DNA of 64,000 nt from Paenibacillus dendritiformis (GTDB lineage Bacteria > Bacillota > Bacilli > Paenibacillales > Paenibacillaceae), in the NCBI RefSeq assembly GCF_021654795.1, contig NZ_AP025344.1, positions 5,022,501 to 5,086,500 on the forward strand. Direction: 5' to 3'. A program made the translations under genes and the position numbers. Under the pieces are notes generated by a model, which searched no databases, had not been told where the DNA came from, and saw only the letters and a list, made by a program, of their open reading frames with translations. Positions 7,578 through 16,185 of this stretch are shown piece by piece. Position 1 is the stretch's first letter. Each line of letters starts with the position of its first letter.

Positions 7578-8582
7578 ATGAAGTTTATCGACAACCAAGG
7601 CATCACCGATCCTCGCGTCAACCTGGCGATCGAGGAATTTGTTCTGAAGCATTTGCCGCTGGAAGAAGACAGCTATTTGTTATTCTATATCAACGAGCCT
7701 TCCATCATTATCGGGAAAAATCAAAATACGATCGAAGAAATCAACAGCGATTACGTCAAAGCGAACAACATCCACGTTGTGCGCCGCCTGTCGGGCGGAG
7801 GCGCCGTGTATCACGATACAGGCAATTTGAATTTCAGCTTCATCACGAAGGATGACGGGCAATCATTTCACAATTTCCGCAAATTTACGCAGCCGGTCAT
7901 CGATACGCTCCGCTCCCTCGGCGTCAATGCCGACTTGACCGGACGCAATGACATCCAGATCGGAGAGCAGAAAATATCCGGCAATGCCCAATTCTCCACG
8001 CGCGGGCGCATGTTCAGCCACGGTACGCTGCTGTTCAATTCGGAGATGGAGCATGTCGCTTCGGCGCTCAAGGTCAAGCCGATCAAAATCGAATCCAAAG
8101 GAACGAAATCGATCCGCTCCCGCGTCGCGAACATTTCCGAGTTTCTCGCCGAGCCGATGAGCATCGGGGAGTTCAGGAACGCGATCCTGCGCCATATTTT
8201 CGGGATGGAACCGGATCAGGTGCCGCAGTACAAGCTGTCGGAGCAGGATTGGGAGACGATTCACCGCATCTCGCGGGAACGTTATCAGAACTGGGATTGG
8301 AATTATGGCTCATCGCCGAAATTCAATGTGGAGCACTCGAAGAAGTTTCCGGCCGGAATCGTCGACGTGCGCATGGATGTCGAGGACGGATTGATTCAGC
8401 GCATGAAAATATACGGCGACTTCTTCGGAGTCGGCGAAGTCAGCGACATCGAGGCCCGCTTGCAGGGCGTCCGCTATGAGGAGCAGGCGGTTCGCGAAGC
8501 GCTTGCCGATATGGACATCACCCACTATCTCGGCAATATCAGCGCGGAAGACTTCATCGGACTCGTCATGCTGAACGAATAG
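7578..8582 (+). CDS. lplA: Lipoate--protein ligase
   Basis: This 334-residue protein contains the lipoate ligase signatures RRLSGGGAVYHDTGNLNFSF (residues 69-88) and the catalytic lysine in GEQKISGNAQ (Lys132), followed by the C-terminal accessory domain of bacterial LplA. It activates lipoate to lipoyl-AMP and transfers it to lipoyl domains of 2-oxoacid dehydrogenases or GcvH. An AAGGAGG site precedes the ATG at 7578. It is transcribed away from the nitroreductase gene across the Fur-like site. Confidence 0.93.
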   Translation: MKFIDNQGITDPRVNLAIEEFVLKHLPLEEDSYLLFYINEPSIIIGKNQNTIEEINSDYVKANNIHVVRRLSGGGAVYHDTGNLNFSFITKDDGQSFHNFRKFTQPVIDTLRSLGVNADLTGRNDIQIGEQKISGNAQFSTRGRMFSHGTLLFNSEMEHVASALKVKPIKIESKGTKSIRSRVANISEFLAEPMSIGEFRNAILRHIFGMEPDQVPQYKLSEQDWETIHRISRERYQNWDWNYGSSPKFNVEHSKKFPAGIVDVRMDVEDGLIQRMKIYGDFFGVGEVSDIEARLQGVRYEEQAVREALADMDITHYLGNISAEDFIGLVMLNE

Positions 8583-8588
8583 ATCATA

Positions 8589-8629
8589 CAGGCCCGGACG
8601 GTCTTGGATGCCAAGACAGCCCGGGCCTG
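8589..8629 (+). terminator. Hairpin after lplA
   Basis: CAGGCCCGG pairs with CCGGGCCTG about 10 bases after the lplA stop, with an inner GTCTTGG/CCAAGAC stem. The T-tract is poor. It lies between convergent genes and could work in both directions. Confidence 0.55.
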
Positions 8630-8672
8630 CCTATGTTTGGGCCCGCGCATGGGCGCCAGGCCGCCATTCGAT

Positions 8673-9533
8673 TCAGTACAACTTGTCCTGCACGGCCTGA
8701 GCCGTCCGGTTGAGAGCGCGGTGCGCCCTCTCCTTCGCCTGCAGCCCCACGGCGGCGGACAACATGTCGAGCACATGAATTTGCGCGATTTTGGAAGAGA
8801 ACGCCCCGTCCTGAAGCGGCGTCTCCTTCGCGTGGATCAGCAGGTTCGAATCCGCGTATTTCGTAAGCGGCGATTTGGCATGACTCGTTAGGCAGATGAA
8901 AAAGACGTTGTTCTCCTTCGCCAGTCGCACGGCATCGACCAGATCCTTCGTGCTGCCCGAGGTGGAGATGCCGAATACGACATCTTGATCGGTCATCAGC
9001 GACGCGTTCATCGCCATCAGATGCGGATCCGATATCGCCTCCCCCGCGAAGCCCAACCGCATGAAGCGGTACTGCGCCTCCATCGCGGTCATGGCGGATG
9101 AGCCGACGCCGAAGAAAAAGATCCGGCTGGAACGGATGATGGCTTCCGCCGCTGCTTGCAGGTCCTTCCTATTCAACAGGGACAGCGTATGCTCCAGCGA
9201 AGCGATGTTCTCCAGCGTCATCTTCTGCGCCACGGCCGCCAGATCGTCCTCCTCGTCGATCTCCCTCTCTTCATGCTTGAGCGGCGTCACCAGATCTTTG
9301 GCCAGAGACAGCTTGAACTCCTGGTAGCTGGTATAGCCCAGGTTGCGGCAGAAGCGCAGCACCGACGTCTCGCCGGCATCCGACTTCTCGGCCAGATCCG
9401 TCACCGTCGCGTACAGGACCTCGTCCGGGCTTCTCAGCACGCAGTCCGCGATTTTCTTCTCCGTTTTCGTTAATGAAGGATATAAGCTCCGTATCAGGAG
9501 AAGCGTGTTCGTATGCTCGCCAGTGGTCATCAT
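8673..9533 (-). CDS. MurR/RpiR family transcriptional regulator
   Basis: This 286-residue protein has an N-terminal HTH_6 domain (residues about 1-77, with SLTKTEKKIADCVL and SVLRFCRNLGY) and a C-terminal SIS sugar-phosphate binding domain (FFFGVGSSAMTAMEAQ at about 135-150, then GISTSGSTKDLVDA). Members sense phosphosugars and control catabolic operons for sugars or amino sugars. No sugar operon lies beside it here, so its target is unknown. The start at 9533 (MMTTGEH) places the domain at the N-terminus; the frame is open for 96 residues upstream without domain content. Confidence 0.85.
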   Translation of the reverse strand: MMTTGEHTNTLLLIRSLYPSLTKTEKKIADCVLRSPDEVLYATVTDLAEKSDAGETSVLRFCRNLGYTSYQEFKLSLAKDLVTPLKHEEREIDEEDDLAAVAQKMTLENIASLEHTLSLLNRKDLQAAAEAIIRSSRIFFFGVGSSAMTAMEAQYRFMRLGFAGEAISDPHLMAMNASLMTDQDVVFGISTSGSTKDLVDAVRLAKENNVFFICLTSHAKSPLTKYADSNLLIHAKETPLQDGAFSSKIAQIHVLDMLSAAVGLQAKERAHRALNRTAQAVQDKLY

Positions 9534-9737
9534 GGATTCACTTCCATTCCTCGTTCTCCCCTCATTATACCGAACCGGAAAATAACCCGTCCACAACGAT
9601 TCCCCTCCAGGTACGCCCCGTCCCGGGCCCCGCATGCAGGGAAACGGATCGAAGCGATGCACGGCGTTGTTGCCAACTCGCCGCGCCTGCTGTAAAATTT
9701 GAAAATTCATATGCACATCAAAGGAGCGTCGCTTGCG

Positions 9738-10649
9738 GTGAAACATCGAAAATTCGCATCGGATTTCTGCTTGTTGTTTGTCGCTCTCGTATGGGGAAGC
9801 ACCTTCCTCGTGGTTCAGCATGCCGTCTTCGTCCTGCCCCCGCTAGCCTTCAACGCCGTAAGATTCGCCGGGGCCGCCCTCCTGTTCGGCCTCGTCGCGC
9901 TGCTGGCCAGAAAGCGCCGGAGCCTCAGCCGCTCAGGGACGCGGGCGCTGCTTCTGCACGGCACGCTGCTGGGCTTGTTCCTGTTCGGGGGTTACGCTTT
10001 CCAGACCATCGGCCTCGTCTACACGACGACGACCAATGCCGGCTTCATTACCGGGCTGTCGGTTGTGCTCGTGCCCTTTATCAGCCTGTGGCTGGCCAAG
10101 CAGCGCCTGCAGCCACCTACCTGGATTGCTGCCGCTCTGGCGCTGGCCGGGCTCTATTTTCTCGCCTTCAATGGCGGTGCGGTTCACTTGAATGAGGGCG
10201 ACGGCTACGTGCTCCTGTGCTCGTTCTGCTTCGCCCTCCATATCGCCTTCACCGGGAAATATGCGGCCATCCATAATACCGTCCCGCTCGTCACGGTGCA
10301 GTTCGCGGCCGTCGCGCTGGCCGCCGCCGGCAGCTCCTTCCTGTTCGAGCCGCAGCTTACGGGCGCGGCGCTGCGGGAAGCGCTCGCGGAGCCGGAGGTC
10401 ATCGTCGCCCTTCTGATCTCCATATGCATCTCCACCGCCTTCGCGTACTGGGCGCAGACGTGGTGCCAGCAATATACCTCGGCCAGCAGAGTCGCCGTCA
10501 TCTTCGCGATGGAGCCGGTTTTCGCTGCGATTACGGGCGTTACCTTCGCCGGAGAGACGCTCGGCCTGTGGGCGGTGGTAGGCTGCCTGCTGATTTTGGC
10601 GGGAATGCTCGTCGCCGAATTGAAATGGGGGCGGCATGCGGTACAATAG
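9738..10649 (+). CDS. EamA/DMT family transporter
   Basis: This 303-residue protein has ten predicted membrane segments in two EamA repeats (LVWGSTFLVVQ near the start, then AYWAQTWCQQYTSASRVAVIFAMEPVFAAI in the second repeat). The family exports metabolites and amino acids; the substrate cannot be told from sequence. I chose the GTG at 9738 because AAAGGAG lies 11 bases upstream, although an ATG 39 bases earlier is in frame. It is divergent from the RpiR gene. Confidence 0.82.
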   Translation: MKHRKFASDFCLLFVALVWGSTFLVVQHAVFVLPPLAFNAVRFAGAALLFGLVALLARKRRSLSRSGTRALLLHGTLLGLFLFGGYAFQTIGLVYTTTTNAGFITGLSVVLVPFISLWLAKQRLQPPTWIAAALALAGLYFLAFNGGAVHLNEGDGYVLLCSFCFALHIAFTGKYAAIHNTVPLVTVQFAAVALAAAGSSFLFEPQLTGAALREALAEPEVIVALLISICISTAFAYWAQTWCQQYTSASRVAVIFAMEPVFAAITGVTFAGETLGLWAVVGCLLILAGMLVAELKWGRHAVQ

Positions 10650-10743
10650 AGGGAGAGATTCTAGCAGCTATTGACTATCATCGGAGCGCCGGTCTGATCT
10701 CGAGAGCATGCCGGGCGGCTCGAAAAAAGGAGAGACATCGACA

Positions 10744-11544
10744 TTGTACAAGCTTATTGCCATTGATATCGACGATACGCTCATTACGGACGACAAGGAG
10801 ATTACGCCCGGCACGAAGCGCGCGCTGGAGCGGGCGGTTGCCGCAGGCGCTGCGGTCACGCTCGCTACGGGCCGCATGTACGCATCCGCCCGCAACCTGG
10901 CCATGCAGACCGGATTGAACGTTCCGCTGATCACCTACCAGGGCTCCCTCGTCAAAAACGTGATGGACGGCCATATTTTGTACGAGCGGGCCGTGCCGAA
11001 GGAAGCAGCGATGCGCCTGCTCCGCTATTGCGACGAACGCGGGCTTCATCTTCAGCTCTATATCGACGATCATCTGTACGCCCGCCAGGAAAACGACAAG
11101 CTGATCGCTTATGCGCAGCTATCCGATATTCCTTATACGATCGAACCGGATTTCGATCGGCTGCTCGCTTCCCCTTCCACTAAAATGCTCATCATCGACG
11201 AGCCGGCGACGCTGGATGCGGCCGCCGCCGAATTGAAAGAGCTGCTTGGGCCGGATGTCCATATTACGAAGTCCAAGCCTCACTTCCTGGAAATAACGCA
11301 CCGGGAAGGAACCAAGGGCAGCGCCCTGCGCCATTTGGCGGAGCATGTCGGCTGCAGCCTGGAGGAGACGATCGCCATCGGCGATTCGTGGAACGATCAT
11401 GACATGATCGAGACGGCCGGGCTCGGCGTCGCCATGGGCAACGCCGTCGACTCGCTCAAGGCCGTGGCCGATTACGTGACCCGCACCAACAACGAGGAAG
11501 GCGTGCGTCATGTCATCGAGAAATTCGTCCTCAACCAGCCGTAA
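10744..11544 (+). CDS. Cof-type HAD-IIB hydrolase
   Basis: This 266-residue protein of the HAD superfamily has the nucleophile motif DIDDTL (Asp8, Asp10), motif II in TLATGR, a central C2B cap, and the Mg-binding motif GDSWND (213-218). Cof-type members dephosphorylate sugar phosphates, nucleotides or PLP. I chose the TTG at 10744, since AAGGAG is 9-10 bases upstream and the frame then starts LYKLIAIDIDDT; an ATG 36 bases earlier has no such site. A good terminator follows. Confidence 0.85.
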   Translation: MYKLIAIDIDDTLITDDKEITPGTKRALERAVAAGAAVTLATGRMYASARNLAMQTGLNVPLITYQGSLVKNVMDGHILYERAVPKEAAMRLLRYCDERGLHLQLYIDDHLYARQENDKLIAYAQLSDIPYTIEPDFDRLLASPSTKMLIIDEPATLDAAAAELKELLGPDVHITKSKPHFLEITHREGTKGSALRHLAEHVGCSLEETIAIGDSWNDHDMIETAGLGVAMGNAVDSLKAVADYVTRTNNEEGVRHVIEKFVLNQP

Positions 11545-11556
11545 CGCCAGCCTTTC

Positions 11557-11590
11557 GCCGCCGTGCCCGTTCCCGGCGGCTTTCTTTTTT
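11557..11590 (+). terminator. Rho-independent terminator after HAD gene
   Basis: GCCGCC pairs with GGCGGC across a 12-base loop and is followed by TTTCTTTTTT. The T-tract runs into the stop codon of the convergent MBL-fold gene. Confidence 0.85.
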
Positions 11591-12480
11591 TATTGCAGCG
11601 GAATGACCAACCCCGTGCGGGCCAGCGTTACCGAGGGCGGCAGCTGAGGATATTTTTCCCGGAGGTCGACGCCGTGAGATAAATGAGTGAACACCGTCCG
11701 GCGCGGCTTCACCTCGCGAAGAACCTCCACCGCTTCCCGCATATCATAGACCGAGCGGGTCTCGTAAGGGGCCTCCTCATGGACGAAATTCGTCCCGAGA
11801 ATCAACAGATCCAGCTCCCGGAACCAGGCCAGCTCCTGCTCGCCGAGCCCGATCGCATCCGAGGCATAAAGCCAGCTCTGAACTTCCGGCTTGTTCTCCC
11901 TTGCGGGCCTTCCGCTTGTCCATGGATCGAAGCGATAAGCGTACGAATAGCCGTTTTTGCCGTGATTGACGCGAATGGGCTGAATGCTCCAGTCCTTCCA
12001 GCGCCATGGCCCCTCGATATATTGAAATTCTATATACCGTTCCAGCCACGGATACATCGTCCGTATCGTCTCACCGACCTCGGGCGGCATCGTCGCCCGC
12101 CCTTGCCGCTTCAACCAGCGGCAGGCATCCGCGTAGGCCGTCAAGCCTGCGATATGATCCTGATGCGCATGCGTAATCAAAATATCATCCAGCCAAAACA
12201 GCCCCGCTCTCTCCATCTGCCCCGTCCAGTCGGGCCCGCGATCGACGAGCAGCCGTTCCTCGCCCCGTTCGAGCAGCACGGACGAACGGTAGCGCCGGTT
12301 CACGCCTTCCTTCCTCGCCTCCTCGCATACCGGACAAGCGCAATATACGCGCGGCACGCCCATCGAGTCTCCGGTTCCCCAGAACGTGACGCTCCACCGT
12401 CTGCCGGATCTGTCGGAACCTGAGCCGGAACCTTCTTCGCCGTGGAATAGTTCTGGAAGCTGCTTCGATTGGTCTGTCAT
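11590..12480 (-). CDS. MBL-fold metallohydrolase, PhnP-like
   Basis: This 296-residue metallo-beta-lactamase-fold protein has the zinc site THAHQDH (103-109) and a later THLSHG. The first segment carries a structural Cys cluster in YCACPVCEEAR (about 46-56), as in PhnP phosphoribosyl cyclic phosphodiesterases, which act on 5-phosphoribosyl 1,2-cyclic phosphate. No other phosphonate genes are nearby, so a different cyclic phosphodiester may be the substrate. The ATG at 12480 follows GAGGAGG; the frame is open 41 residues further upstream. Residues 17-27 are Gly/Ser-rich. Confidence 0.82.
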   Translation of the reverse strand: MTDQSKQLPELFHGEEGSGSGSDRSGRRWSVTFWGTGDSMGVPRVYCACPVCEEARKEGVNRRYRSSVLLERGEERLLVDRGPDWTGQMERAGLFWLDDILITHAHQDHIAGLTAYADACRWLKRQGRATMPPEVGETIRTMYPWLERYIEFQYIEGPWRWKDWSIQPIRVNHGKNGYSYAYRFDPWTSGRPARENKPEVQSWLYASDAIGLGEQELAWFRELDLLILGTNFVHEEAPYETRSVYDMREAVEVLREVKPRRTVFTHLSHGVDLREKYPQLPPSVTLARTGLVIPLQ

Positions 12481-12548
12481 CTCTATTCCTCCTCTAGAAC
12501 AGGCGATGCCTTTTACAATATTCATATGATTTTGTCGGCAATTCTCCA

Positions 12549-12577
12549 TTGTTCTCCTGTCATGCTTCCAGTATAAT
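12549..12577 (+). promoter_or_regulatory. Probable promoter of the glycerophosphodiesterase gene
   Basis: TTGTTC and a perfect TATAAT are separated by 17 bases, about 137 bases ahead of the gene's ATG in the divergent intergenic region. Confidence 0.5.
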
Positions 12578-12714
12578 CGGTTTCGAATCGTTATGCATGG
12601 CAAGCAAGCGGCAGCCTGCAGATTTCCTAGCCGACGTACAAGCAGCCGACAGCTAGCCGACCCAATAATTCAACGATGCTGTTACATATCCTCAACACCG
12701 AAGGAGGACTTTTC

Positions 12715-13455
12715 ATGACTGTTCCCTTACCAAAGAACCCTGTGGAAATCGTCGCCCATCGCGGCTACGCCGCCCTTTTTCCCGAAAATACGATGATCGC
12801 GTTCCGGCGGGCGCTTGACATGGGCGCGGATGCGCTGGAGATTGACGTGCACCATTCGGCTGAGGGAGTCCCGGTCGTCATTCATGACGACACGCTGGAC
12901 CGGACGACAGATCGCTCGGGACCTGTCCGGAGCAAGACCGTGGCGGAGCTGCAGCAGGCGGACGCCGGCATCAAATTCCATCCGGATTACGCCGGAAGCG
13001 GCATCCCTCTCCTCGAAGAGGTGCTGGCGCTGCTGTCCGAGGGCCAGGCCGGCCTGCAGCTGGAATTGAAAGAGCGCATTAACGAGCAGGAAGCGGCCGG
13101 GCTGCTGCATTTGCTGGATACCTATAAATTGACGGAACGGACCATGATCATTTCATTCCATGTGGATAATTTGCGCCTGATTCGAAGCCTGCATCCCGAT
13201 ATCGAGGTAGGCTGGCTCTCAGACAAACTGGTCGATCTCGACCTGTTGACCGGGCTCGGCCATGCGGCGCTGCTGCTGTATTATCACGCCGTGCTGAAAC
13301 ATCCTGACATCGTCGCCATCGCGCGGGAGAAAGGCTTCAGCCTCGCTGCGTGGACGATCCGCGACGAAGCCGATGCCCGCAAGCTGTACGATCTGGGAGT
13401 GCGCCGCATAACGACCGACATTCCATTGAAGGGCGTCTTGCCCGCCTCCGAATAA
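12715..13455 (+). CDS. Glycerophosphodiester phosphodiesterase (GDPD family)
   Basis: This 246-residue cytoplasmic enzyme has the GDPD active-site pattern: VAHRGY (His15, Arg16), FPENT (23-27), LEIDVH (41-46) and VVIHDDTLDRTT (55-66, His57). The C-terminus has AAWTIRDEADARKLYDLGV and ITTDIP, also typical. It hydrolyses glycerophosphodiesters to glycerol-3-phosphate and an alcohol. There is no signal peptide, so it resembles UgpQ-type intracellular enzymes. GGAGG precedes the ATG at 12715; the upstream ATG at 12676 lacks a site. Confidence 0.92.
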   Translation: MTVPLPKNPVEIVAHRGYAALFPENTMIAFRRALDMGADALEIDVHHSAEGVPVVIHDDTLDRTTDRSGPVRSKTVAELQQADAGIKFHPDYAGSGIPLLEEVLALLSEGQAGLQLELKERINEQEAAGLLHLLDTYKLTERTMIISFHVDNLRLIRSLHPDIEVGWLSDKLVDLDLLTGLGHAALLLYYHAVLKHPDIVAIAREKGFSLAAWTIRDEADARKLYDLGVRRITTDIPLKGVLPASE

Positions 13456-13525
13456 ACCGGGAACGTGAGGGGAGCTTTTCTTGGTGGACCAACGCTTAAC
13501 GTATCCCCTCGGAGCAAAATCCGTT

Positions 13526-13577
13526 GCCCCGCTCAAGACACGATGTGCCGTCGTCTGGGCGGGGCTCTTTGCCTTTT
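13526..13577 (+). terminator. Terminator after glycerophosphodiesterase gene
   Basis: GCCCCGC pairs with GCGGGGC, with an inner GACACGA/TCGTCT pairing, and is followed by TCTTTGCCTTTT. Confidence 0.6.
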
Positions 13578-13899
13578 ACCCCACGATCCTCCGCTCTGTG
13601 CTCGGGGCATTCTTCCCCTCTTCTCTTCCTTATGAGCACTCTCCCATCCGCTCAGAACGAGCACATTTCTGACCGAAGGGGAGAGTGCACAGAGGGAGCG
13701 GTCTATGGCTATGCATTGATTTATGCCCTGCACTCCGGCACGATGCGACAAAAAGTGCGAGACAGCTCAGGCATACTGCGTTATGGATTCCGCCGCCTCT
13801 CATTCCAACGAACAGCCACCATGCCCGGACTGGGAAGCATTGTTCCATTCCGCTTCATCGCATTTGGACGCGACCAAACATCCCGCCGTTCAAGAGCAT
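13578..13899. other. Non-coding stretch left of CRISPR array
   Basis: Short frames cross this region on both strands but none has a convincing ribosome site, domain or codon pattern. It contains the palindromic repeat pair at 13636-13688. Confidence 0.5.
13636..13688. repeat. Inverted pair of a 22-base palindromic repeat motif
   Basis: A 22-base motif starting GCACTCTCCC and ending TCAGAA lies at 13636-13657, and its reverse complement at 13667-13688 matches 19 of 22 bases, so the pair can form a large hairpin. A third copy on the minus strand is at 15951-15972, on the other side of the CRISPR array. Confidence 0.75.
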
Positions 13900-15454
13900 A
13901 GCAATATTCACGCATCCGCGTAGGATGCGACCATTAGCGTCGCGGCTTTGGTAGTTGCATCGCGATTTCAATCCACGCATCCGCGTAGGATGCGACTGAG
14001 ATGCGGGAAGATCCGATAAGAAAACTCGAAATTTCAATCCACGCATCCGTGTAGGATGCGACGTGCAACCGGTAGATGCGATTGAAAAGATCTACATATT
14101 TCAATCCACGCATCCGTGTAGGATGCGACTAACAAAATCGGCTTCATGCCCGTGATTTGGGGCATTTCAATCCACGCATCCGCGTAGGATGCGACGAGCC
14201 GTCCCCCGGAGGGGCCGGAACAGCGTGGAGATTTCAATCCACGCATCCGCGTAGGATGCGACGTGAGACCGGGTGCGGACACGACCGTCCCGGGCATTTC
14301 AATCCACGCATCCGCGTAGGATGCGACATATTTGACGAAGTGGCATCGTCAGCGCTGGGAATTTCAATCCACGCATCCGCGTAGGATGCGACGCCCCGTC
14401 GCCGGACTATGGCCGCCGTCTTGCGGACATTTCAATCCACGCATCCGCGTAGGATGCGACGCCACCGTTTCGGCTCGATTGATATTGGCGTATAATTTCA
14501 ATCCACGCATCCGCGTAGGATGCGACACGCCATCCCGAGCAGTGGAATATCACGGCTAAACGAATTTCAATCCACGCATCCGCGTAGGATGCGACCAAGT
14601 TCACTCCGGACGGCTTCTTTAAAGCAATATTTCAATCCACGCATCCGCGTAGGATGCGACCAAGACCGGATTGTTCGCAGATATTACGAATCTTTATTTC
14701 AATCCACGCATCCGCGTAGGATGCGACATATAGTTTTGTCATATCGCTTCTCAAGACTCATATTTCAATCCACGCATCCGCGTAGGATGCGACATTTTCC
14801 GATTAGGCCGCCTGAGAGGTATTTTGATTTCAATCCACGCATCCGCGTAGGATGCGACATATTACATCTGCAAGTCAGCATTTTGGAGCAATTTCAATCC
14901 ACGCATCCGCGTAGGATGCGACCGTCCCGTGGATACGCCTTAAACAATCCGGTCGATTTCAATCCACGCATCCGCGTAGGATGCGACTATCACAGACACA
15001 ACCATCACGACGCCAGGAATAAAATTTCAATCCACGCATCCGCGTAGGATGCGACACGGACATACCCAAATGCACGACAGGACCCAGCAATTTCAATCCA
15101 CGCATCCGCGTAGGATGCGACGGCCTCATTAGCCAAATCGCGCATATAGTCCCTATATTTCAATCCACGCATCCGCGTAGGATGCGACCCACCTACCCCA
15201 ATATTTTTCGGGCGGCCTAAGTGATTTCAATCCACGCATCCGCGTAGGATGCGACAAAAGCTCATGATAGGCAGCATGCCCGCGATAAAATTTCAATCCA
15301 CGCATCCGCGTAGGATGCGACAATGCCCGTTTAACATCCCACGGCAAAGAAAATGGATTTCAATCCACGCATCCGCGTAGGATGCGACCGGATACCACGC
15401 GAAGTATGTATGCCGAGGATACATTTCAATCCACGCATCCGCGTAGGATGCGAC
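13900..15454 (-). CRISPR. CRISPR array, 24 repeats and 23 spacers, type I-C-like repeat
   Basis: A 32-base repeat (plus strand begins ATTTCAATCC and ends GTAGGATGCGAC) recurs 24 times with unique spacers of 32-37 bases. Repeat starts are at 13900 (degenerate), 13965, 14031, 14098, 14164, 14231, 14296, 14361, 14429, 14495, 14564, 14629, 14696, 14762, 14827, 14891, 14956, 15024, 15090, 15157, 15224, 15290, 15357 and 15423. Read on the minus strand it starts GTCGC, forms a GCATCC/GGATGC stem and ends TGGATTGAAAT, the form of type I-C repeats. The repeat at the left end is degraded in its first bases, and those at 14031 and 14098 share one C-to-T change. Both facts mark the left end as the old, trailer end. 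No cas gene is in the window. Confidence 0.98.
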
Positions 15455-15720
15455 AGCGAAAAATAACATAAAACATGACAAATTAATCAGTTAATTACCA
15501 CTATTCCGGAACAAAATGAGATATTTAACCAGAAACAGTCTCGAAAAAAATACCTTAAAATAACTAATTTGGATTATTTTTAAATAAACTTGGTGCGAAT
15601 CCCCCAGGGATTTCATGTGCACTTCACATTCGCACTTGCCACGGAATGAGATTTTGGGCATCACACGGAATAAATGCGATTTTGTCAATTACATCTTTAT
15701 CCTGATTCTGAGTATATCAT
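15455..15720 (-). promoter_or_regulatory. CRISPR leader
   Basis: This AT-rich stretch abuts the intact end of the array and lies upstream of it on the transcribed minus strand. It contains poly-A/T tracts and, at about 15590-15645, a GC-richer dyad in which GTGCGAAT pairs with ATTCGCAC. From memory, a similar dyad occurs in leaders of other type I-C loci just after cas2. A TTGACA-like hexamer lies further upstream on the minus strand (near 15682-15687). No cas2 remnant could be recognised. Confidence 0.75.
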
Positions 15721-16185
15721 ACTACATGTGTGGCGCTAAGTCCTTGACAGACGGCTTCAAGCAAAAACCATCAAGGAGCGTTCCCTTATCTATCCATGCT
15801 TTCCGGATACCGTCTGTCTCGATGAGTCTCTGTCTATCAGCAAAACGGCCAGGCGCCTTTCGTTTCTGGAGGAAGTGGACGGACGTGAACGTATAAGTTT
15901 TGTTCGTGAACAGCATGCGCGGCAACGTCCGGCCGCCCTCGCCGATCGCTTTCTGAGCCGAAGGGAGAATGCTCATAAGGCCCGAGAAAGGTATATCTCC
16001 ACCACACGCAACGACACGGGCGCTTTCGTTCCCGCATCGATACGATAAGCACCAACAGCCTCACCATCATACCCACACCAGAGTCATCCGGACTCATAGG
16101 CCTTCCGCCTCTCCAGCGCAAAAGAAAATGCGCAGGCATCGCCGCCGTGCGCCATTTCATTCTCGTTCTCTATATTGGGCCGGCT
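15721..16185. other. Non-coding stretch between CRISPR leader and sulfate operon
   Basis: No gene is convincing. A minus-strand 84-codon frame (15722-15976) has no recognisable domain and includes the palindromic repeat copy. GACAGACGG (15746-15754) and CCGTCTGTC (15810-15818) form an inverted repeat. Confidence 0.45.
15951..15972 (-). repeat. Third copy of the 22-base palindromic repeat motif
   Basis: The minus strand reads GCATTCTCCC then TTCGGCTCAGAA, matching the copy at 13636-13657 in 19 of 22 bases. Identity extends 8 bases further upstream (CCTTATGA in both), giving 27 of 30 identical over 13628-13657 and 15951-15980. Confidence 0.75.

Noticed and set aside
13855..15481. Several open frames through the CRISPR array, with repeated peptides such as VASYADAWIEI or SHPTRMRGL
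   Set aside because: They are read-throughs of the repeat units in different phases; spacers differ and no ribosome sites exist.
15722..15976. 84-codon minus-strand frame as a possible cas2 remnant
   Set aside because: No Cas2 ferredoxin-like motif is visible and the frame begins within the dispersed repeat copy.
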